Source: Sulfitobacter geojensis
GTDB taxonomy: Bacteria > Pseudomonadota > Alphaproteobacteria > Rhodobacterales > Rhodobacteraceae
Length of the DNA: 64,000 nucleotides
NCBI RefSeq assembly: GCF_000622325.1
Contig: NZ_JASE01000005.1
Span: 2,542,001 to 2,606,000 of the forward strand
Direction of reading: 5' to 3'
In this document: positions 39,121-48,959 of the stretch, in pieces
How the letters are laid out: each line of letters opens with the position of its first letter
Numbering within the stretch: the stretch's first letter is position 1
Position numbers and translations under genes: made by a program
The notes under the pieces: model-generated
Told to the model about the DNA's origin: nothing
The model's input: only the letters and a program-made list of their open reading frames with translations
The model's database searches: none

Positions 39121-39798
39121 ATGATCCCTTCCAGCTATCCTGACGCCGCCGAAATGGCCCGCCTCACCGCCCGCATGTTGCTGGAGATCAAAGCAGTTAA
39201 CTTTAACTCCAAAGACCCGTTCACCCTCTCTTCCGGCTTGCCCAGCCCGACCTACGTCGATTGCCGCAAGCTGATCAGCTATCCGCGCATCCGCAGCACC
39301 TTGATGGATTTTCTGACTGTAACGGTGATGCGCAACGCCGGTTTCGAAGCCTTTGACAACATCGCCGGTGGCGAAACCGCGGGCATCCCCTTTGCAGCCC
39401 TCGTCGCGGAACGCATGGCCTTGCCCATGACTTATGTGCGTAAAAAACCCAAAGGCTACGGCAAAAATGCCCGTATCGAGGGGGACATGACCGAAGGCCA
39501 GCGCGTGCTGCTGGTTGAGGATCTGACCACCGATGGCGGCTCGAAACTCAGCTTTGTCGATGCGATCCGTGAAACCGGTGCCACCTGCGCCCACACGGCC
39601 GTGATCTTTTACTACGGCATTTTTCCCCAGACCGAAAAGACGCTGGGCGATCACGGTGTTAACCTGCATTCGCTGTGCACCTGGTGGGATGTTCTTGCCG
39701 AAGCCAAAGCGCAGAACGCCTTTGATGCCGCTACCCTGCAAGAGGTCGAAGCCTTCCTGAATGCCCCGAAGGAATGGCAGGAGCTTCATAAAAAATAA
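39121..39798 (+). CDS. pyrE: Orotate phosphoribosyltransferase
   Basis: PyrE joins orotate to PRPP to make OMP. The 225-residue protein has [19 protein letters not shown] near residue 35, the [14 protein letters not shown] loop near 112 and the PRPP-binding [14 protein letters not shown] near 132. It follows pyrC on the same strand. CCGGAG precedes the ATG. Confidence 0.95.
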   Translation: MIPSSYPDAAEMARLTARMLLEIKAVNFNSKDPFTLSSGLPSPTYVDCRKLISYPRIRSTLMDFLTVTVMRNAGFEAFDNIAGGETAGIPFAALVAERMALPMTYVRKKPKGYGKNARIEGDMTEGQRVLLVEDLTTDGGSKLSFVDAIRETGATCAHTAVIFYYGIFPQTEKTLGDHGVNLHSLCTWWDVLAEAKAQNAFDAATLQEVEAFLNAPKEWQELHKK

Positions 39799-39874
39799 AC
39801 CTTTATGAACACCCGATGTTGACGCAAAGGGCCGCAATCAGGCAATATGTTGTAGCTGTCGCCTGTTTTGCGGC

Positions 39875-39883
39875 TTATCCACA
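39875..39883 (+). promoter_or_regulatory. Perfect DnaA box upstream of dnaB
   Basis: TTATCCACA is an exact match to the DnaA box consensus and lies 68 bases before the dnaB start, in the 152 bp pyrE-dnaB gap. One nine-base match is expected about every 130 kb on two strands by chance, so this is suggestive only. Confidence 0.45.
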
Positions 39884-39950
39884 AAACATACAATTTGCGC
39901 CACGCCATCCCAGCCTCTAAACCGAGCCGTGGGAAAAATCGGGTGAGATA

Positions 39951-41447
39951 ATGAACGAAATCACGTCACTGAACGCGAACGATATTGCTGTGCAGGCACC
40001 GGAAACGATGCCGCATTCCATCGAGGCCGAACAACAGCTTCTGGGCGCAATTCTGACCAATAACGACATCTACGACCGCATCGCCGCGATCATCGGCCCC
40101 AAGCACTTCTACGATCCCGTGCACGCGCGCATCTTTGACATCGCCTCGCAGCGGATTGCCAAGAACAACCTCGCCTCGCCCGTGACCCTCAAGGCATTCA
40201 TGGAAGAAGACGAAGGCCTGAAAGAACTGGGTGGTCCCGCCTATCTTGCCCGCCTCGCCGGTGCCGCCATTTCCGCTTTTGCCGCGCGCGATTACGCCCA
40301 GATGATTTATGATCTGGCCGTGCGCCGCGATCTGATCCAGCTGGGCCGCGATATTTCTGCCAAGGCGGCGCAGGTTGATGTGTCTTCCGAACCGCGTGAA
40401 CAAATTGTCGAAGCTGAACAAGAGCTCTACAAGATGGCGGAACAAGGCAACGCTGAAACCGGATTTCAAAGCTTTCTCAAGGCGGTAACAGACGCTGTTA
40501 ATGTCGCCAATACCGCCTATCAGCGGGACGGCGGCCTGTCCGGCGTGTCCACCGGCCTGATTGACATGGACGGCAAGCTTGGCGGTTTGCACCGCTCCGA
40601 CTTGTTGATCCTTGCCGGTCGTCCGTCGATGGGGAAAACCTCGCTCGCGACCAACATTGCCTTTAACGTCGCCAAAGCTTACAAACGCGGCCGTCTTGCC
40701 GATGGATCCGAAGGGGCCGTCGATGGCGGGGTTGTCGGGTTTTATTCGCTGGAAATGAGCGCCGAACAGCTTGCTGCGCGGATCCTGTCGGAAGCCGCAG
40801 AAATTCCGTCACACCAGATCCGGTCCGGCGACATGTCGGAAACCGAATTCCGCCGCTTTGTCGATGCCGCGAAATCTCTTGAGGCCTGCCCGCTTTACAT
40901 TGACGACACGCCAGCCTTGCCAATCAGCCAGCTTGCCGCCCGTGCGCGGCGTCTGAAACGGACGCACGGCCTGGACGTGTTGATCGTTGACTATTTGCAG
41001 TTGGTGCGCGGCACCGGTAAATCCGACAACCGCGTGAACGAGATTTCCGAGATCACCATGGGTCTCAAGGCGATTGCCAAGGAACTCGATATTCCGGTGA
41101 TCGCCCTGTCGCAGCTGTCGCGTCAGGTGGAAAACCGCGAAGACAAACGCCCGCAGCTGTCGGATTTGCGCGAATCGGGGTCGATCGAACAGGACGCGGA
41201 TGTGGTGATGTTCGTGTTCCGTGAGGAATATTATAAAGAACGTGAAAAACCCGGCGATCACGACCTTGAAGCGATGGCCCGTTGGCAAGAAGAGATGGAA
41301 CGCCTGCATGGGCGCGCCGAGGTTGTCATCGGCAAGCAGCGGCACGGTCCCATTGGCACGGTCGAGCTGAGTTTCGAAGGGCGGTTCACCCGCTTTGGGA
41401 ACCTTGCCAAGCCGTGGCAACAGGGGGGCGGCGAAGAGGAATTTTAA
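39951..41447 (+). CDS. dnaB: Replicative DNA helicase DnaB
   Basis: DnaB unwinds DNA ahead of the replisome. The 498-residue protein has the N-terminal helical domain (PHSIEAEQQLLGAILTNN, residues 22-39), the linker, and the RecA-like C-terminal ATPase with Walker A GRPSMGKTS near residue 223, YSLEMSAEQL, Walker B LIVDYLQL and RESGSIEQDAD. No intein is present. A strong terminator follows at 41480. Confidence 0.96.
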   Translation: MNEITSLNANDIAVQAPETMPHSIEAEQQLLGAILTNNDIYDRIAAIIGPKHFYDPVHARIFDIASQRIAKNNLASPVTLKAFMEEDEGLKELGGPAYLARLAGAAISAFAARDYAQMIYDLAVRRDLIQLGRDISAKAAQVDVSSEPREQIVEAEQELYKMAEQGNAETGFQSFLKAVTDAVNVANTAYQRDGGLSGVSTGLIDMDGKLGGLHRSDLLILAGRPSMGKTSLATNIAFNVAKAYKRGRLADGSEGAVDGGVVGFYSLEMSAEQLAARILSEAAEIPSHQIRSGDMSETEFRRFVDAAKSLEACPLYIDDTPALPISQLAARARRLKRTHGLDVLIVDYLQLVRGTGKSDNRVNEISEITMGLKAIAKELDIPVIALSQLSRQVENREDKRPQLSDLRESGSIEQDADVVMFVFREEYYKEREKPGDHDLEAMARWQEEMERLHGRAEVVIGKQRHGPIGTVELSFEGRFTRFGNLAKPWQQGGGEEEF

Positions 41448-41479
41448 CCAAGGGTTAATTTCCTCCACAGGCCAAAAAG

Positions 41480-41508
41480 AAACGTCTGCCCCGAAAAGGC
41501 AGACGTTT
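41480..41508. terminator. Terminator after dnaB
   Basis: AAACGTCTGCC (41480-41490) pairs perfectly with GGCAGACGTTT (41498-41508) over a seven-base loop, and TTTT follows after two bases. An A-run on the left side allows function for the convergent hydrolase gene also. Confidence 0.9.
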
Positions 41509-41590
41509 ACTTTTAAAAAACCACGATTTCCCATGGTTTTGCACCGCGCGGCTCACCTTACTTCAAAGTTAACCGCGCAGCCTGTTGAAT

Positions 41591-42910
41591 TCAGTCCACC
41601 GACTTAACCTCATAGCGCAGACCTTTGGCCGTGCCGTCGGCAAAACCTTTCCACGCGGTGTGGTCTTCTTTTGGTGTGCCGTCTTCGTTCATAGACCAGA
41701 CGCCGTCGTTGGAATTCTCGATCAGCTCAAGATACGCCGCATTATCGGCGTCCGCCTTCAGCTCCCGATCCAGCCAGGCCGTGACAAAATGCTGCGCAAT
41801 GTTGTTCATGCGCACCGTATCCCAAACCGGATCGGTATAGTGTGACGAGATGTCGAACCCCTTGTCTTCGTTGAAGTAAAAGCTTTCGGCGGGTGCTGGC
41901 ATCGGTGCTGCGGTGTTATGGCCGCCGTTTTCATAGGTCAGCAACGCATGGGGCAAGGCCGATGCGTTTTCCCAAATCGCGCGTACCCCCTTTTCATAGA
42001 GGGAAACAGTGTCTTGCGAGCCTGCGATAAAGAGCATCGGAATGCCGATACCGGAAAGCCCCTCAGCATCCCAGAACCCCGTGTTCATGCCCCAAGGGCC
42101 AAAGGCCACGGCAGTTTTGATCCGAGGATCAGGCAGCGCCTTGTGAGTTTCGCTGCCAGCCTGATGGATGCCCAAAGTGCCATGTGGCCCGCCCCACGGA
42201 TAGGCTACGGAAGCCTCGGTGACACCGCCCCCTGCCGTGATGATCGCGCCGTAACCGCCCATGGAATAGCCAATCAAACCGGTGTTATCCGCATCGTACA
42301 GCCCTGCGAAATCGCCGCCTTCGGCTGCCATTTTGGCCATTTCCTCAAGCACGAAAAGCTGATCCAGCGATCGGTTGACCAAGGTAGATCCAAAGGCCGC
42401 CTGTGTGCGGTAGGTGCTGTCCGTGTGGTCGATCGATGCGACGACATACCCTTTTGACGCGATGTTTTCTGCCAGATGGGACAGCAAAAAGCGGTTGCCG
42501 GGATAGCCGTGGCTGATCAAAACCAGTGGATACCCCGCCGCTTCGGCCGGTGCCGCGTCCCGCATGGCGCGCCCTGTCAGGGTGACTTCGGTGCTGCCAT
42601 CCCGCAGGAAAGCCTTGAATGATGTTTCGCCACTGGCATCTGCCGCCGCCGGATACCACATTTCCACCGTTAACGGGCGGTCATAGGTGGGCAGTGTCGC
42701 CGGTTTATCTGCGGCCGGATCGATCGCCAGAATGTTGATCTGACCGGGGTTCACCATCTCAAGCTGGCGCACACCAACGGGCAGTTCCCCATAGGCGGCC
42801 AGTTCGGGCGCTGTCGGCAATTGGGTATCAATGCGGTTTTCGGCCAGACCGGCCGACGCCGCGAGACCAAGGGCGACCGCAAGCGGTGCCGTTTTCATTG
42901 TCGATTTCAT
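41591..42910 (-). CDS. Secreted alpha/beta hydrolase (dienelactone hydrolase/PAF-acetylhydrolase-like)
   Basis: The 439-residue product has a Sec signal peptide (MKTAPLAVALGLAASAGLAEN) and an alpha/beta hydrolase fold. YPLVLISHGYPGNRFLL gives the oxyanion region, and the nucleophile elbow is LIGYSMGGYGA. A late Asp (GSQDTVSL) and His (NGGHNTAAP) complete a triad. It is likely a periplasmic esterase of unknown substrate. The ATG at 42910 has GGAGGAGGAAAC upstream. An earlier in-frame ATG at 42937 lies before the ribosome site. Single-gene unit, divergent from alr. Confidence 0.87.
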   Translation of the reverse strand: MKSTMKTAPLAVALGLAASAGLAENRIDTQLPTAPELAAYGELPVGVRQLEMVNPGQINILAIDPAADKPATLPTYDRPLTVEMWYPAAADASGETSFKAFLRDGSTEVTLTGRAMRDAAPAEAAGYPLVLISHGYPGNRFLLSHLAENIASKGYVVASIDHTDSTYRTQAAFGSTLVNRSLDQLFVLEEMAKMAAEGGDFAGLYDADNTGLIGYSMGGYGAIITAGGGVTEASVAYPWGGPHGTLGIHQAGSETHKALPDPRIKTAVAFGPWGMNTGFWDAEGLSGIGIPMLFIAGSQDTVSLYEKGVRAIWENASALPHALLTYENGGHNTAAPMPAPAESFYFNEDKGFDISSHYTDPVWDTVRMNNIAQHFVTAWLDRELKADADNAAYLELIENSNDGVWSMNEDGTPKEDHTAWKGFADGTAKGLRYEVKSVD

Positions 42911-43116
42911 TGGTGTTTCCTCCTCCAGTTTAGGCAAGCTTTGCCCGAGCCTCCCTTAAGGGCAAGATGGAATTCGGTGACGTTACATCACGATACCGGT
43001 GCAATCGGCACTGGCTGTGGTCTGCTTGTCCCTTTGGCGGGATTTGGATAAGCCTCTGACAAGTCGGGTTTGGCCTGCGCCCTGCCCGTTTCGGATCTGC
43101 TACAGGACTTGCCACC

Positions 43117-44151
43117 ATGACCACCGCCACGCTGACCATCGACCTGCCTGCGATCACTGCCAACTGGCAGGCGCTCGACAAGCTGAGCACCAGCGAAACC
43201 GCCGCTGTGATCAAGGCCGACGCCTACGGGTTGGGCATTACCAAAGTCGGCCCCGCACTGGCCAAAGCCGGCGCGCGCCGGTTCTTTGTGGCAGCGGCCG
43301 AGGAAGGCGTCGCCTTGCGCCGTGTTCTGGGGTCCGGCCCCGAAATCTGTGTCTTTTCCGGCCATATGGCAGGGGATGCCGATATGATCCGCACCGCAAC
43401 ACTGACGCCGATGATCAACTCCGTTGATCAATTGCTGATCCATGTAGAGTCCCTACCCGGCCATCCCTTTGGCATTCAGCTGGACACCGGCATGAACCGG
43501 TTGGGCATGGAACCTGCCGAATGGTCTGCCGTGCGCGACATTGCCATTGCCCAAAAGCCGGTGCTGATCATGTCGCATCTTGCCTGCGCGGATACGCCCG
43601 ATCACGTGATGAACCAAATGCAGCTCGACTGCTTTAACGAGATGACACAGGGAGTTGATATTCCACGGTCTTTGTCTGCAACGGGCGGGATCCTTCTGGG
43701 CGAAAAGTACCATTTCGATATCACCCGCCCGGGCGTGGGCCTGTATGGCGGATTGCCTTTTGTGGATGCCACACCGGTGGTTAGTCTGGACATTCCCGTG
43801 ATCCAGATCCGCGATGTGACGGCGGGGGAAAGCGTCGGCTATGCCAACGCCTTTGTCGCCAAATCCGAAACCCGCGTGGCAACGATTGCCGCCGGATATG
43901 CCGATGGTCTGATCCGCGCGATGGGCGACGGCGCAACCCTTACCTATGACGGCCAGCCGGTGCCGGTTATCGGGCGCGTGTCGATGGATATGATCACGGT
44001 CGACATCAGCCGTTTGGCGGATGTGCCAGAGCATTTGCAACTGATCGGCCTGCACCAGTCTGTCGATACGGTGGCGGGTTTCGCTGGCACCATCGGCTAT
44101 GAAATCCTGACCTCGCTGGGTGCACGCTATGATCGGGTGTATCTGACGTGA
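43117..44151 (+). CDS. alr: Alanine racemase
   Basis: Alr makes D-alanine for peptidoglycan. The 344-residue PLP enzyme has the cofactor Lys33 in [22 protein letters not shown] near residue 125, the catalytic Tyr region [10 protein letters not shown] and [11 protein letters not shown]. Length is slightly short but complete. It overlaps the following PqiA-like gene by four bases. Confidence 0.94.
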   Translation: MTTATLTIDLPAITANWQALDKLSTSETAAVIKADAYGLGITKVGPALAKAGARRFFVAAAEEGVALRRVLGSGPEICVFSGHMAGDADMIRTATLTPMINSVDQLLIHVESLPGHPFGIQLDTGMNRLGMEPAEWSAVRDIAIAQKPVLIMSHLACADTPDHVMNQMQLDCFNEMTQGVDIPRSLSATGGILLGEKYHFDITRPGVGLYGGLPFVDATPVVSLDIPVIQIRDVTAGESVGYANAFVAKSETRVATIAAGYADGLIRAMGDGATLTYDGQPVPVIGRVSMDMITVDISRLADVPEHLQLIGLHQSVDTVAGFAGTIGYEILTSLGARYDRVYLT

Positions 44152-44630
44152 AGTGGAGCGGCTGGGCCCTTGCCGCGCTGAACCTCAGCCTGCTGGCGCT
44201 TTACCCGCTGGCGTGGTGGGCCCCTTTGATGCGGGCGGGGGTGTTGCCGCTGTTTTCGCTGAGCGAAATTTCGGTCCTGACGGGGATACAATCGCTTTGG
44301 GCTTCGGACATCTTTCTGGCCTTGGTCGTCACTGTTTTCGCCCTGTTTGCGCCCTACCTCAAAACCATCGCCATGGCATTGGTGCATTTCGATCTGCTGA
44401 AACCCCAAGTACTGCCGGTCTTGCAGATATTAGGCAAACTGGCGATGGCAGATGTCTTTTTAATCGCTCTCTATATCACCTTAGCAAAAGGCATCGGTCT
44501 GGGCCGGATCGAGGTTGCTTGGGGTCTTTATCTTTTCACAGGCTGCATTCTTGCCTCGCTCTGGGTCAGCTGGAAAACGCAACAATCGCTGCGCGCCTCA
44601 GCAATTGATCGCGAACAGGAAACAACCTGA
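44148..44630 (+). CDS. PqiA-family single-domain membrane protein
   Basis: The 160-residue protein has four hydrophobic spans and matches one half of paraquat-inducible protein A: an N-terminal [19 protein letters not shown], then [22 protein letters not shown] and [10 protein letters not shown]. It lacks the cysteine motifs often seen at the start of PqiA halves. PqiA proteins take part in envelope lipid transport systems, but no mce genes are here. It overlaps alr by four bases. Confidence 0.8.
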   Translation: MKWSGWALAALNLSLLALYPLAWWAPLMRAGVLPLFSLSEISVLTGIQSLWASDIFLALVVTVFALFAPYLKTIAMALVHFDLLKPQVLPVLQILGKLAMADVFLIALYITLAKGIGLGRIEVAWGLYLFTGCILASLWVSWKTQQSLRASAIDREQETT

Positions 44631-44744
44631 GGCAGAACTGTTGTATTTGTAGCGAACTTTCCCGATTTGCGCCGCTTTTCCGACTTTTTCCATGCATAGT
44701 TTGGACGTTCGGCATAAACTTGCCGACAGATACTTCCTGGGGGA

Positions 44745-45527
44745 ATGTCTTTGTCTACTGTTCGCGCCCTTGCGTATTTTATCCAGTTTATCATGCAGCG
44801 TCTTGCGCTGACTGTTTTTGCGCTTGGCGCTTTGGCGCTGCTCGTGGCAAGTGTTATGGCCGCTTTTGGAATTTGGTCATGGATCGAAATATCGTTGAAC
44901 TATCAGGGCCAGACCATCGAAAATGCCGGCATGTATGCGCAGATCGGTCTTACCGTATTGGCGGTTGGCCTGTGTTTCTTTTTGCCGTCCAACCGGCGCA
45001 TCATGACTTTGGAAAATTCGCATCGTAACTTTTCCATCGGGATGGAGGACGTCGCCCGCGCATATGCTGCCGTGCATGCCGCTGATCGCGCCGAAACTTT
45101 CCGGTTAAGCTCGGAATTTGATGCGGTGCGCGAACGGCTGGCCTACCTGCGCGACCACCCCGATCTAAGCACGCTCGAGCCCGCCCTGCTCGAAGTTGCG
45201 GCCCAGATGAGCCACCTAAGCCGTGAACTGGCAGAGGTTTATTCGGATGAGAAAATCGCCCGCGCCCGCAGTTTCCTGAAGGAGCGCCAGCAAGAGATTG
45301 CCTTGTTCAACAGCCGTCTGGATCAGGCCAAAGCAATCACCACCGACCTGAAACACTGGGTGCATGAGGTTGAACTGGAGGAAAGCGTCGCCGTGGCGCA
45401 GCTGGACAGGTTGCGCGCCGAAATGCAGGAAATCCTGCCGGAGCTGGGGCTGGAAAGCCGTCTGAAATCAGATCAAACCGCGCTGGATAATACCGTCGTC
45501 GGGATGCAGCCTAAGGCGGCAGAGTAA
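44745..45527 (+). CDS. Membrane protein with two N-terminal spans and a long coiled coil
   Basis: No defined family. The 260-residue protein has two hydrophobic segments (about 19-45 and 64-83) joined by a short loop, then a helical, Glu/Arg/Leu-rich cytoplasmic region from 90 to 250 with heptad-like spacing (HLSRELAEVYSDEKIARARS, LDRLRAEMQEILPELGLES). It stands between the PqiA-like gene and radA on the same strand, with GGGGGA before the ATG. Tandem hairpins follow its stop. It could be a membrane-tethered structural or adaptor protein. Confidence 0.8.
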   Translation: MSLSTVRALAYFIQFIMQRLALTVFALGALALLVASVMAAFGIWSWIEISLNYQGQTIENAGMYAQIGLTVLAVGLCFFLPSNRRIMTLENSHRNFSIGMEDVARAYAAVHAADRAETFRLSSEFDAVRERLAYLRDHPDLSTLEPALLEVAAQMSHLSRELAEVYSDEKIARARSFLKERQQEIALFNSRLDQAKAITTDLKHWVHEVELEESVAVAQLDRLRAEMQEILPELGLESRLKSDQTALDNTVVGMQPKAAE

Positions 45528-45533
45528 GAGAGC

Positions 45534-45576
45534 GGAAACTTTCAAAGTTTCCGACCGCTTTCTTTCAAAGAAAGCG
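45534..45576. repeat. Two tandem perfect hairpins before radA
   Basis: GGAAACTTT-C-AAAGTTTCC (45534-45552) is followed after three bases by CGCTTTCTTT-C-AAAGAAAGCG (45556-45576). Both are perfect palindromes with a single C at the centre and share the CTTTCAAAG or TTTCAAAG core. No long T-run follows. They resemble a REP-like unit or a paired transcription-end structure. Confidence 0.75.
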
Positions 45577-45635
45577 TCCCCGCGCGCCCCGTTTTTCCCT
45601 TTGACGCCCCCTGTCTGCTGCGCCACAACACGCGC

Positions 45636-47003
45636 ATGGCAAAACCCGTAAAATCATTCTCCTGCACCGCCTGTGGTGCCAGTTTCAACAAATGGTCCGG
45701 CCGTTGTGACGGCTGTGGCGATTGGAACACCATTCAGGAAGACAAAGGCATTTCCGCCGGTCCGCCCAGCAAATCACTGGGCGCACGACGGGGATCGTCG
45801 GTCCAGCTGACCGATCTTTCCACCGAAGAAGCCCCGCCCCCGCGCAGCCACTCCGGTATCACTGAACTTGACCGCGTGTTGGGCGGCGGACTTGTTCCTG
45901 CGTCGGCAATCCTTGTCGGCGGGGATCCGGGTATCGGGAAATCCACATTGCTGCTGCAAGCGGCTGCGCATTTCGCAAAGGCCGGTCTGAAAACGATTTA
46001 TGTTTCGGGCGAAGAGGCCTCGGCACAGGTGCGCATGCGCGCCCAGCGACTTGGTCTGTCGGACGCGCCGGTGCAACTGGCCGCCGAAACCAACCTGCGC
46101 GACATTCTGACCACGCTCGACAAGGAGCGCCCACAGCTGGCGATCATCGATTCGATCCAGACCATGTGGGCCGATAACGTCGAATCCGCCCCCGGCTCGG
46201 TGTCGCAAGTCCGCGCGGCGAGCCACGAATTGACCGCTTTTGCAAAGCGCACCGGCACCTCGGTGATCCTTGTTGGTCACGTCACCAAGGAAGGCGCCAT
46301 CGCGGGGCCGCGGGTTGTCGAACATATGGTCGACACCGTGCTCTATTTCGAAGGCGAGCGCGGCCATCAGTTCCGCATCCTGCGCAGCGTGAAGAACCGT
46401 TTCGGCCCTGCAGATGAAATCGGCGTGTTTGAAATGACCGGTAAGGGGCTGGCCGAAGTGACCAACCCCTCCGCGCTGTTCTTGTCCGAACGCGGCCAGC
46501 CCGCTGCCGGATCAGTGGTATTTGCCGGCATCGAAGGCACGCGCCCTGTGCTTGTCGAACTACAGGCCCTCGTGGCCCCCTCACCGCATTCCCAAGCACG
46601 GCGCACGGTTGTCGGCTGGGATTCGGGCCGCCTTGCAATGATCCTCGCCGTGCTCGAAGCGCGCTGCGGCATCCCTTTCGCCGGGCTTGACGTTTATCTC
46701 AACGTGGCGGGCGGCATGAAAATCTCTGAACCCGCTGCCGATCTGGCCGTTGCCGCGGCCCTGTTAAGTGCGCGCGAAGACACCGCCCTGCCCGCAGAGA
46801 CCGTTGTTTTTGGTGAAATCAGCCTGTCTGGAGCCCTAAGACCGGCCACCCAGACCGAAAATAGGTTGAAAGAAGCGCAAAAACTTGGTTTTACCAGCGC
46901 TATCGCGCCTGCAGGTGGCAAAACCGCAGCCGCATCCGGCATATCGCTGAATACAATGAGCGATCTGACCGGCTTTGTTGGTGAAATTTTCGGTGCGGGT
47001 TAA
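45636..47003 (+). CDS. radA: DNA repair ATPase RadA
   Basis: RadA promotes branch migration in recombination. The 455-residue protein has the four-cysteine zinc site (Cys10, 13, 24, 27), a RecA-like core with Walker A GGDPGIGKST near residue 95, the RadA-specific VKNRFGPADEIG motif near residue 252, and the C-terminal Lon-like domain (NVAGGMKISEPAADLAVAAAL). It is followed 30 bases later by cvpA, the common radA-cvpA-purF order. Confidence 0.96.
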   Translation: MAKPVKSFSCTACGASFNKWSGRCDGCGDWNTIQEDKGISAGPPSKSLGARRGSSVQLTDLSTEEAPPPRSHSGITELDRVLGGGLVPASAILVGGDPGIGKSTLLLQAAAHFAKAGLKTIYVSGEEASAQVRMRAQRLGLSDAPVQLAAETNLRDILTTLDKERPQLAIIDSIQTMWADNVESAPGSVSQVRAASHELTAFAKRTGTSVILVGHVTKEGAIAGPRVVEHMVDTVLYFEGERGHQFRILRSVKNRFGPADEIGVFEMTGKGLAEVTNPSALFLSERGQPAAGSVVFAGIEGTRPVLVELQALVAPSPHSQARRTVVGWDSGRLAMILAVLEARCGIPFAGLDVYLNVAGGMKISEPAADLAVAAALLSAREDTALPAETVVFGEISLSGALRPATQTENRLKEAQKLGFTSAIAPAGGKTAAASGISLNTMSDLTGFVGEIFGAG

Positions 47004-47033
47004 CGCGCCACTCGGGTAAAGGGCAGGACGACG

Positions 47034-47588
47034 ATGGAAGGTTTTACGATTATTGACGGCGTGGTGGCGCTTGTCATCATCCTTTCCGCCCTGCTGGCCT
47101 ACGGGCGTGGCCTTGTGCGCGAAGGCATGGCGATTGTCGGCTGGATTGCCGCGGCGATCCTTGCCTTCCTGTTTGCCCCGCGCGTCGAGCCGCTGGTGCG
47201 CGAGATCCCTGTCATCGGTGAGTTTCTGGCGGACAGCTGCGAATTGTCGATCATCGGGGCCTTTGCTGTGGTTTTTGCCATCGCGCTGATCGTGGTGTCA
47301 CTGTTCACACCCTTGTTTTCATCGCTTGTACAGCGCTCTGTTTTTGGCGGGCTGGATCAGGGGCTGGGGTTCATTTTTGGTGTGGCGCGCGGCATTCTGC
47401 TCGTCGCCATTGCCTTTTTCGTCTATGAAACCGTGATTACCGGACAGCAATTCACCATCGTGGATGAAAGCCGTTCTGCCGTGGTGTTCTCGCGCTTTAC
47501 CGGCCAGATCGAAGAACAGAACCCCGAGGCCGCGCTTGGCTGGATCACCACCCGTTACGAAGCACTTGTGGGTGCCTGCGGCGAGTAA
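47034..47588 (+). CDS. cvpA: CvpA-family membrane protein
   Basis: The 184-residue protein has four predicted membrane segments (about 5-22, 30-50, 70-92, 110-130) and the CvpA family opening DGVVALVIILSALLAYGRGLVREGM. CvpA was named for colicin V production and has an envelope role that is not well defined. It sits between radA and a sensor kinase gene; in many genomes purF would come directly next. A hairpin covers its stop codon. Confidence 0.9.
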   Translation: MEGFTIIDGVVALVIILSALLAYGRGLVREGMAIVGWIAAAILAFLFAPRVEPLVREIPVIGEFLADSCELSIIGAFAVVFAIALIVVSLFTPLFSSLVQRSVFGGLDQGLGFIFGVARGILLVAIAFFVYETVITGQQFTIVDESRSAVVFSRFTGQIEEQNPEAALGWITTRYEALVGACGE

Positions 47589-47597
47589 GGCCGCAGG
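47575..47597. terminator. Hairpin across the cvpA stop codon
   Basis: CCTGCGGC (47575-47582) pairs perfectly with GCCGCAGG (47590-47597), with the stop codon in the loop. A weaker GGG/CCC hairpin with TTTT follows up to about 47614. Together they may end or weaken the radA-cvpA transcript before the kinase gene. Confidence 0.5.
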
Positions 47598-47692
47598 GGT
47601 AGAAATGCCCTTTTGCACAAAAATCAAGCGCCACCGGTAACATCTCGTTAACTAAGCTGAACTAGAAGTCAGGTCACCGACAAGGAGCCTTT

Positions 47693-48823
47693 GTGACTTC
47701 CCAGCACCCATATAGCGAATTCGACCTGGTCGCAGCGCCCGTTTTCGTTCTTGAGTTTAACAAGGACGGCGCACCTGTGTACGCCGCCTTTAACAAATAC
47801 GGGCTTAAAAAGTCCGGGCGTCCCCTGTCGGATTATCTAGGCAAGACCGCGCAAGAGGTCTACGCCCAAGCATACGGGCGAACGGCCTATGCGCACCACT
47901 GCGCAGCGCGCGATACGGGCATTGCAATGTCCTATCAACTTGACCTGCCGGTCGGCGGGATCACCCGTAATATTCGCACGACCCTATACCCGGACATTGA
48001 TGAAACCGGCAAAGTAACACGGTTGGTAGGCTGTTCCACTGACCTGTCGGTAGAGAGAAACGCTGTGGAAGCGAAAGTTCAATTCGACACGCTGGCGGCT
48101 GAAATGGAACAGTTTGTAGCGTTGGCCGCCCATGACTTACGCGCACCGATGCGCCAAATCTCAGCGATCGCGGACCTGCTGCGCGAAGACATCACAGACC
48201 GGACCGCCAGCAATCTCGAATTGTTGGACGCGCTGAACAAGATCGCGGCTAAAACCATGAATTTGGTGACCGATGTCTTGCAGCATGTCGAAATCGCCGC
48301 GGTCGGCAATACCGAAACCGTATTTAGTTTCCCTGCCCTTTGCTTTGATATTTGTGACACGCTTGATCCGAACAAACTACATAACGTTACAACTGCTTCG
48401 GCAACGCTTCGTGCTGATCGCACTGTGCTGCAAATCGCCCTGTGCAATATGATCGAAAATACGTTGAAACATGGCAACCGCGCACGGCTTAACATCAGGA
48501 TTGATGTGCGCGAAGGGCCGGCTGGCATGATCGAAGTAGTGTTGACCGACGACGGCAACGGGTTCTCTTCCGATGCCCTAAGTGTCATGAACCACAGCCG
48601 CTTTCGCGCCGAAAGCGGGTATGGCTTGTTTGCAGTCAAGCGGCTTATTTCCGCCCGTGGCGGCACGTTGGTGGCGCAAAACCTGCCCAATGGCACCGGG
48701 GCAATCGTCAGGTTTACCTTGCCTGGCCGATACGTGGGCGGGTCGCTGAAGGCCGACGACCAGGCGCGACCCGGGGCGGAACAGCCCCGCACTGGAAATA
48801 GCGGGCACCGCCACAGCGCCTGA
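47693..48823 (+). CDS. PAS-type sensor histidine kinase, orphan
   Basis: The 376-residue protein has an N-terminal PAS-like sensor (about 10-118, with VFVLEFNKDGAPVYAAFN), the phosphoacceptor motif AAHDLRAPMRQI with His147, and an HATPase domain: N-box CNMIENTLKHG near 252, G1 TDDGNGF and G2 GYGLFAVKRL. No membrane segment is seen, so it senses a cytoplasmic signal. No response regulator gene is adjacent. The start is GTG at 47693 with AAGGAG upstream. It interrupts the common cvpA-purF neighbourhood. The last 30 residues look disordered. Confidence 0.88.
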   Translation: MTSQHPYSEFDLVAAPVFVLEFNKDGAPVYAAFNKYGLKKSGRPLSDYLGKTAQEVYAQAYGRTAYAHHCAARDTGIAMSYQLDLPVGGITRNIRTTLYPDIDETGKVTRLVGCSTDLSVERNAVEAKVQFDTLAAEMEQFVALAAHDLRAPMRQISAIADLLREDITDRTASNLELLDALNKIAAKTMNLVTDVLQHVEIAAVGNTETVFSFPALCFDICDTLDPNKLHNVTTASATLRADRTVLQIALCNMIENTLKHGNRARLNIRIDVREGPAGMIEVVLTDDGNGFSSDALSVMNHSRFRAESGYGLFAVKRLISARGGTLVAQNLPNGTGAIVRFTLPGRYVGGSLKADDQARPGAEQPRTGNSGHRHSA

Positions 48824-48959
48824 CAAAAGTGCCATTGCGTTTTGCCAAAATCAGACAATTAAAAACAATCGATCCATATGCCCCGCTTCGGGGTGACACT
48901 GCGCATTAATCCTCCTACATAGAGTTCCATCCCCAACTGGATTCGGAGCTGCCCCACCC

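Noticed and set aside
42975..42995. GTGA-N7-TCAC resembling a Crp/Fnr site between the hydrolase gene and alr
   Set aside because: The spacing is seven rather than six bases and the outer bases do not fit the TGTGA or TTGAT consensus.
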